In this document: positions 59,849 to 64,000 of the stretch, piece by piece | Layout of the letters: each line of letters starts with the position of its first letter | How positions within the stretch are numbered: position 1 is the stretch's first letter | Assembly (NCBI RefSeq): GCF_024764775.1 | Contig: NZ_JALIGC010000039.1 | Span: 434,001 to 498,000 of the forward strand | DNA: 64,000 bases | From: Scandinavium manionii | Lineage (GTDB): Bacteria; Pseudomonadota; Gammaproteobacteria; Enterobacterales; Enterobacteriaceae | Reading direction: 5' to 3' | The notes under the pieces: generated by a model | Seen by the model: only the letters and a program-made list of their open reading frames with translations | Database searches by the model: none | Told to the model about the DNA's origin: nothing | Program-made: the position numbers and the translations under genes

Positions 59849-60849
59849 GTTTCCTCCCGCCGTTGACGATAGCCCAGCAGGGCCGTGGCGTAGCGGCCAA
59901 AGTCCAGCTGATTCACGTCGTCGAGTTCCTGTTTCAGTGCCGGGTCGATACCGTCAATGCCGTGCAGCGCGCCGCAAATCGCCGTGGCCATCGCGCCGAT
60001 GGTATCGGTATCGCCGCCGAGGTTGGCGCATAAAATGGCGCAGCGGTTCGGGTCCGTTTGTGCCAGTTCGACCATCGCCACCGCACAAGCGACCGATTCG
60101 ATGGTGCTGGTACCCGCCCCGACCAGTTGATAAAGCTGTTCGCTGGCAGACTCCACGCCGTTAGCCTCGCGCACAGTTTTCAGCGCCAGTTCGATACGCA
60201 TCGCCAGCGAGGCGTTGAAAGTGGTGACGCGCTTTTCCTGTGCCTGACGGGCAATGGCGGGCAGCACATCGACAATGTTCTGCCAGTTGTCACCATCAAT
60301 CGCGCGGGACACCGCCCAGCCGATCACCGTCGCGCCGGCAATCGCTAAATCGGATTTATGCGTCGGGCTTGAGGCCAGCGCAATGTCATCAATAAAGGTG
60401 TCGAGACAGGTGGTGGGTAACACGCAGCCGAGCGGTGAAACGCGCATCGCCGCGCCGTTGGTCACGCCGTTATTTTCCAGTTCGCTCACCGGTTTACCAT
60501 CACGAATGGCGTTCAGCGCGATTTTTGAGGTCGGGCCGAGCACGTTTTTGTTGAAGGCGTCAAAGCCTTCCGCCCATGCAAGAATGTGGCGGCCAATCAC
60601 GTCCGGGACGATGTCGCCATCGCATTCGATCAGCGCATCCGCCAGACACAGCGCCATCGACGTGTCGTCGGTAAACTCCGCGCGTTTGAAATAACAAGCG
60701 GCGTTGTTCTCCGCCGGGCCATCGAGAAAACGGTCGATCCAGCCGAAGTGTGCTTTCACGCGGGAGCGGGGCCACAGTTCAGAGGGCATCCCCATCGCAT
60801 CGCCTAACGCCTGACCGTACAGGGCACCGAGAATTCGTTGGTGTTTCAT
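59842..60849 (-). CDS. yegU: YegU, ADP-ribosylglycohydrolase-family protein
   Basis: Protein of 335 residues, E. coli YegU type. The dinuclear metal site of the family is visible: AEFTDDTSMALCLADAL near residue 57 and NLGGDTDTIGAMATAICGAL near the C-terminus (GGDTD). GALYGQALGDAMGMP opens the domain. It probably cleaves an N-glycosidic bond of an ADP-ribosyl or nucleoside-like compound. It overlaps yegT by 4 bp and yegV by 7 bp, one operon. Confidence 0.94.
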   Translation of the reverse strand: MKHQRILGALYGQALGDAMGMPSELWPRSRVKAHFGWIDRFLDGPAENNAACYFKRAEFTDDTSMALCLADALIECDGDIVPDVIGRHILAWAEGFDAFNKNVLGPTSKIALNAIRDGKPVSELENNGVTNGAAMRVSPLGCVLPTTCLDTFIDDIALASSPTHKSDLAIAGATVIGWAVSRAIDGDNWQNIVDVLPAIARQAQEKRVTTFNASLAMRIELALKTVREANGVESASEQLYQLVGAGTSTIESVACAVAMVELAQTDPNRCAILCANLGGDTDTIGAMATAICGALHGIDGIDPALKQELDDVNQLDFGRYATALLGYRQRREETC

Positions 60850-62129
60850 TTCACTTCCTCATGTGTCATCGCCATGTCGCGTTCGTCGTTGTCGACGTGG
60901 ACGGCGGTAATGTCTTTGTCCGATTCGCGGAAGAACAGCATAAACAGCACAGCAATCACTGCGATCATGATTGCGCCGAAGGTCCACATGCCTGCCCAGT
61001 TAAAGGTCAGCCCATTGACGGGCGTCTTGTAGGCGAACATTTTTTCCATCATCACCCCGCCAAGACGGTAGCCAAGCAGGCTACCAAAGCCCTGACAGCA
61101 CAGGGTTATCAGGCCCTGTGCGGCATTACGCATCTGCACTGGCGCTTTCTTGTCGACGTAGATATACGCCGTGACGTAGTAAAAATCGTAGCTCACGCCG
61201 TGCAGCAGAATTCCGAGGAAAAGCAGGCCGTAGGTAAAGTATTGTTCTGCGCCGCCGTAGACGAAAAAGCCGTAGCGAATGGCCGCTGTCACCAGACCCA
61301 GTAATAATACCTTTTTAATACCAAAGCGCTTTATGAAGAACGGTAGCGCCAGCATAAAGAAGATTTCGGAAAACTGGCCGAGCGTCATCCAGCCGGTAGC
61401 GTTATGCATCCCGACTTCGGTCAGATAGCCGTTGGCGAAGATGTAGTAGAACGCCAGCGGCATCGCGAACAGGAACGAGCAGAAGAAAAAGACGAGGAAA
61501 TTTTTGTCACGCAGGAGCACCAGCGCGTCTAATCCAAGCATCACTTTCAGGCTCATTTTGCCGGTGCTTTTCGGCGGCGTATTCGGCAGGAACAGCGCGA
61601 ATACGCCCAGCAACGCAGAGCTCGCGGCGGTGATCAGCAGCGGAATGCTGGTCGGTGAAATGTCGTTGTAGCCCATCATCTGCGGCAGGAACCCGCACAC
61701 CAGGCCTGAGGCAATCCAGCCGACGGTACCCATCACACGAATGCGTGGGAAGTCGCGTTCGACGTCCGGCACGTGAGAAAATGCGATGCTGTTGGTCAGG
61801 GCGATGGTTGGCATATAGGTCAGCGAGTACGCCAGCAGCAGCGGGAAGAAGCCGCTGAACGTTGTCTGCTGCGCGGCGAAGAACATCAAAATCGCTCCGG
61901 CGAACATCAGCACCGCCAGGACTTTTTGCGCCGGGAAGAAGCGGTCCGTCAGCGAGCCGACGAGAATAGGTGAGAGGATCGCGGCGATGGCGGTACAGGC
62001 ATAAGACCAGCCGATTTCTCCGGCGCTAAAGCCGTTTTTGCTCAGCCATAGCCACAGCGGTACAAACCACGCGCCCCAGATAAACCACTCCACGAACATC
62101 ATGAACGACAGCTTTACTGTAGTTTTCAT
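60846..62129 (-). CDS. yegT: YegT, nucleoside permease of the NHS (NupG) family
   Basis: Transporter of 427 residues (E. coli 425) with 12 TM helices. Nearly the same as E. coli through KLSFMMFVEWFIWGAWFVPL, DRFFPAQKVLAVLMFAGA and LLGYRLGGVMMEKMF. The family moves nucleosides with protons. The start MKTTVKLSF follows the E. coli protein; earlier ATGs lack support. First gene of the yegTUV operon, divergent from fbaB. Confidence 0.95.
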   Translation of the reverse strand: MKTTVKLSFMMFVEWFIWGAWFVPLWLWLSKNGFSAGEIGWSYACTAIAAILSPILVGSLTDRFFPAQKVLAVLMFAGAILMFFAAQQTTFSGFFPLLLAYSLTYMPTIALTNSIAFSHVPDVERDFPRIRVMGTVGWIASGLVCGFLPQMMGYNDISPTSIPLLITAASSALLGVFALFLPNTPPKSTGKMSLKVMLGLDALVLLRDKNFLVFFFCSFLFAMPLAFYYIFANGYLTEVGMHNATGWMTLGQFSEIFFMLALPFFIKRFGIKKVLLLGLVTAAIRYGFFVYGGAEQYFTYGLLFLGILLHGVSYDFYYVTAYIYVDKKAPVQMRNAAQGLITLCCQGFGSLLGYRLGGVMMEKMFAYKTPVNGLTFNWAGMWTFGAIMIAVIAVLFMLFFRESDKDITAVHVDNDERDMAMTHEEVK

Positions 62130-62179
62130 CTTTAAATCCTTCATGACAGGTAAGGTACACCTGCACACTACCATTTAAT

Positions 62180-62204
62180 AATACCTTTTAAATACCTTTA
62201 AGGT
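62180..62204. promoter_or_regulatory. Direct repeats AATACCTTT upstream of yegT
   Basis: AATACCTTT at 62180-62188 and 62191-62199, 11 bp apart (one helical turn). The second copy runs into ACCTTTAAGGT, a short palindrome (62194-62204). They lie about 50 bp before the yegT start and are a candidate YegW-binding site. Confidence 0.5.
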
Positions 62205-62378
62205 GATTCCTTGAGCGACTTAACATTTTTCCACACCTGAATCGAGCCAGCGGAATGTGCTTAAAAGACTCGAATAACCTGGAAAAATCTGCCTCAGGAG
62301 ACCAGGCTTAGTGTTGCCTGAAAAACAGGCACAGGACATTCATTGCCAGCCTGGCTGGCACTTACGGGAGTTATCGCT

Positions 62379-63428
62379 ATGACTGATATTGCGCAGTTGC
62401 TTGGCAAAGACGCCGACAGCCTTTTACAGCATCGTTGTATGACCATTCCGTCCGGGCAGCTCCATCTTCCCGGTTCCGATTACGTCGATCGCGTGATGAT
62501 TGACAACAATCGTCCCCCAGCCGTACTGCGAAACATGCAGACCCTGTATAACACCGGGCGTCTGGCGGGCACCGGCTATCTCTCTATTTTACCGGTAGAC
62601 CAGGGCGTTGAGCACTCAGCGGGCGCATCGTTTGCTGCAAATCCGCTCTATTTCGACCCAAAAAACATTGTTGAGCTGGCGATTGAAGCGGGCTGTAACT
62701 GCGTGGCCTCAACGTATGGCGTGCTGGCGAGCGTATCGCGCCGTTACGCGCATCGAATTCCGTTCCTCGTGAAGCTGAATCACAACGAGACGCTGAGCTA
62801 CCCGAATACCTTCGACCAGACGCTGTACGCCAGCGTAGAGCAGGCATTCAACATGGGCGCGGTGGCGGTAGGGGCGACCATTTATTTTGGTTCGGAAGAG
62901 TCACGTCGACAGATTGAAGAGATTTCTGCGGCCTTTGAGCGTGCGCATGAACTCGGCATGGTGACCGTGCTGTGGGCGTATCTGCGTAATTCCGGCTTCA
63001 AAAAAGATGGCGTGGATTACCACGTTTCTGCGGATTTAACCGGTCAGGCCAACCATCTGGCGGCCACTATCGGTGCGGATATCGTGAAGCAGAAAATGGC
63101 GGAAAATAACGGTGGCTACAAAGCGGTGAATTTCGGCTATACCGACGAACGCGTGTACAGCAAACTCACCACCGACAACCCAATCGATCTGGTGCGTTAC
63201 CAGCTGGCGAACTGCTATATGGGTCGCGCGGGCCTGATTAACTCCGGCGGTGCCGCTGGTGATAACGATCAGGTCGACGCCGTTCGTACCGCGGTTATCA
63301 ACAAACGCGCGGGCGGGATGGGGCTGATCCTCGGCCGTAAAGCCTTCAAGAAATCGATGGCTGACGGCGTGAAGTTGATTAACTCCGTGCAGGATGTCTA
63401 TCTTGACGAAAAAGTGACGATTGCCTGA
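62379..63428 (+). CDS. fbaB: Class I fructose-bisphosphate aldolase FbaB
   Basis: Aldolase of 349 residues, close to E. coli FbaB (DhnA family; 350). It cleaves fructose 1,6-bisphosphate through a Schiff base. Visible: ILPVDQGVEHSAGASF, FLVKLNHNETLS, VTVLWAYLRN, and DIVKQKMAENNGGYK with the Schiff-base Lys region. GGGAG precedes MTDIAQLL; the frame is open 12 codons before. It differs from E. coli by a short change at GGAAGDNDQVD. A clear terminator follows. Confidence 0.97.
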   Translation: MTDIAQLLGKDADSLLQHRCMTIPSGQLHLPGSDYVDRVMIDNNRPPAVLRNMQTLYNTGRLAGTGYLSILPVDQGVEHSAGASFAANPLYFDPKNIVELAIEAGCNCVASTYGVLASVSRRYAHRIPFLVKLNHNETLSYPNTFDQTLYASVEQAFNMGAVAVGATIYFGSEESRRQIEEISAAFERAHELGMVTVLWAYLRNSGFKKDGVDYHVSADLTGQANHLAATIGADIVKQKMAENNGGYKAVNFGYTDERVYSKLTTDNPIDLVRYQLANCYMGRAGLINSGGAAGDNDQVDAVRTAVINKRAGGMGLILGRKAFKKSMADGVKLINSVQDVYLDEKVTIA

Positions 63429-63442
63429 TATACCCCTGAATA

Positions 63443-63475
63443 AAAAAGCCTCCAGACATCGGGAGGCTTTTTTTC
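63443..63475. terminator. Terminator of fbaB (and yegS)
   Basis: AAGCCTCC / GGAGGCTT with an eight-base loop, A-run before and seven T after; works for both convergent genes. Confidence 0.88.
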
Positions 63476-63477
63476 TG

Positions 63478-64000
63478 TCAGCGCAACAACGGACAGCCCG
63501 GCGGCAGACGACAGCGCAGGGCGTTGGGCAGAATTTCTATGCGGAAATCGCGGCCCGTTTTGGGTTCGCCGTCGAGATTAAAGGTGATGTCGTGCGGCGC
63601 AGTGATTTCAAACCACGACGACACGCCGTCTATCAGGTTCGGATTTTCTTCCGGGCGCGAGAGGGTGGAGAACAGCGCGGGCAGCAGTTCCTCGCCGGTG
63701 AAAATGCGCAGGTGCAGCAGGCCGTCGTTGATTAACGCTTCCGGGCAAAGCTGCTGCCCGCCACCGGCCTGACGCCCGTTACCGATGCCAATTACCAGCG
63801 CGTCACCCTGCCAGTAAAAACCTTCGCCACGAATTTCACAGCGGTCGGCTTTCAGGGTGTCCATACGCATCAAACCGTGGATCAGATACGACACGCCGCC
63901 GAGCGCGGCTTTCAGTTTTTCCGGCGTTTCACTGGTGATGCGCGTGCCAAAACCGCCGGTCGCCATGTTGATAAAGCAGGTTTTATCGTTGACCTGGGCG
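63478..64000 (-). CDS. yegS: YegS, lipid kinase (5' part outside window)
   Basis: The last 174 codons are inside the window; the frame stays open to the edge. TCFINMATGGFGTRIT, GIGNGRQAGGGQQLCPEALI, DGLLHLRIFTGEELLPAL and FNLDGEPKTGRDF match E. coli YegS, a diacylglycerol-kinase-like enzyme that phosphorylates phosphatidylglycerol in vitro. The N-terminal nucleotide-binding domain is not visible. Convergent with fbaB, as in E. coli. Confidence 0.93.
   Translation of the reverse strand, partial: AQVNDKTCFINMATGGFGTRITSETPEKLKAALGGVSYLIHGLMRMDTLKADRCEIRGEGFYWQGDALVIGIGNGRQAGGGQQLCPEALINDGLLHLRIFTGEELLPALFSTLSRPEENPNLIDGVSSWFEITAPHDITFNLDGEPKTGRDFRIEILPNALRCRLPPGCPLLR

Noticed and set aside
1..64000. 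CRISPR arrays, prophage genes, tRNA or rRNA genes
   Set aside because: No regularly spaced repeats, phage structural genes, integrases or tRNA-like cloverleaf sequences were seen.

Overview
The window is chromosomal DNA from a member of the Enterobacteriaceae, most like Enterobacter, Lelliottia or Citrobacter relatives of E. coli. Both ends match E. coli K-12 in gene content and order: mlrA-btsS-btsR-yehS-metG-mrp on the left and thiM-thiD-yegW-yegV-yegU-yegT-fbaB-yegS on the right. I cannot fix the genus. I see no tRNA, rRNA, CRISPR array or prophage.

Between mrp (ends 6620) and thiM (starts 56562) lie about 50 kb of accessory genes. E. coli K-12 carries only yeh fimbrial genes and rcnRAB at this place. 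From left to right the insert holds: small genes and an rcnB without rcnR or rcnA beside it (6.7-8.1 kb); a LysR regulator; a cyclic-di-GMP block of one diguanylate cyclase and two tandem paralogous EAL proteins (9.4-16.1 kb); an acetyltransferase, a decayed DapA-family pseudogene and a large MscS-type channel (16.2-19.4 kb). Then come five catabolic modules, each with its own regulator.

Module 1 (19.7-33.0 kb) looks like import and breakdown of an N-acetylgalactosamine (GalNAc)-containing glycan: sugar ABC transporter, GH123/DUF4091-type glycosidase, Gfo/Idh/MocA enzyme, ROK sugar kinase, AgaS, KbaY/KbaZ aldolase and a DeoR regulator. A CTTTCG-N13-CGAAAG palindrome lies in both of its large intergenic regions. 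Module 2 (33.1-36.8 kb) is a TetR regulator with a YtcJ-type amidohydrolase and a 12-TM transporter; its substrate is unknown. Module 3 (36.9-43.0 kb) is D-erythronate/tetronate catabolism (DenD, OtnI, OtnC, OtnK, ACS-family transporter, DeoR). Module 4 (43.3-50.5 kb) is a complete non-phosphorylating L-fucose pathway to pyruvate and lactate (permease, mutarotase, dehydrogenase, lactonase, L-fuconate dehydratase, second dehydrogenase, FAH-family hydrolase, GntR regulator). Module 5 (50.7-56.1 kb) joins a DUF993 protein, a sugar isomerase/epimerase-family protein, a Gfo/Idh/MocA dehydrogenase, an MFS transporter and a TetR regulator with several palindromes upstream. It fits no pathway I know and is the best candidate for an undescribed system.

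Small scars mark some module borders: an IS3-family orfA remnant near 43.0 kb, a hairpin of two IS50-like ends at 50.65 kb, and an unexplained palindrome at 19.67 kb. A TPP riboswitch precedes thiMD, after which the conserved backbone resumes.
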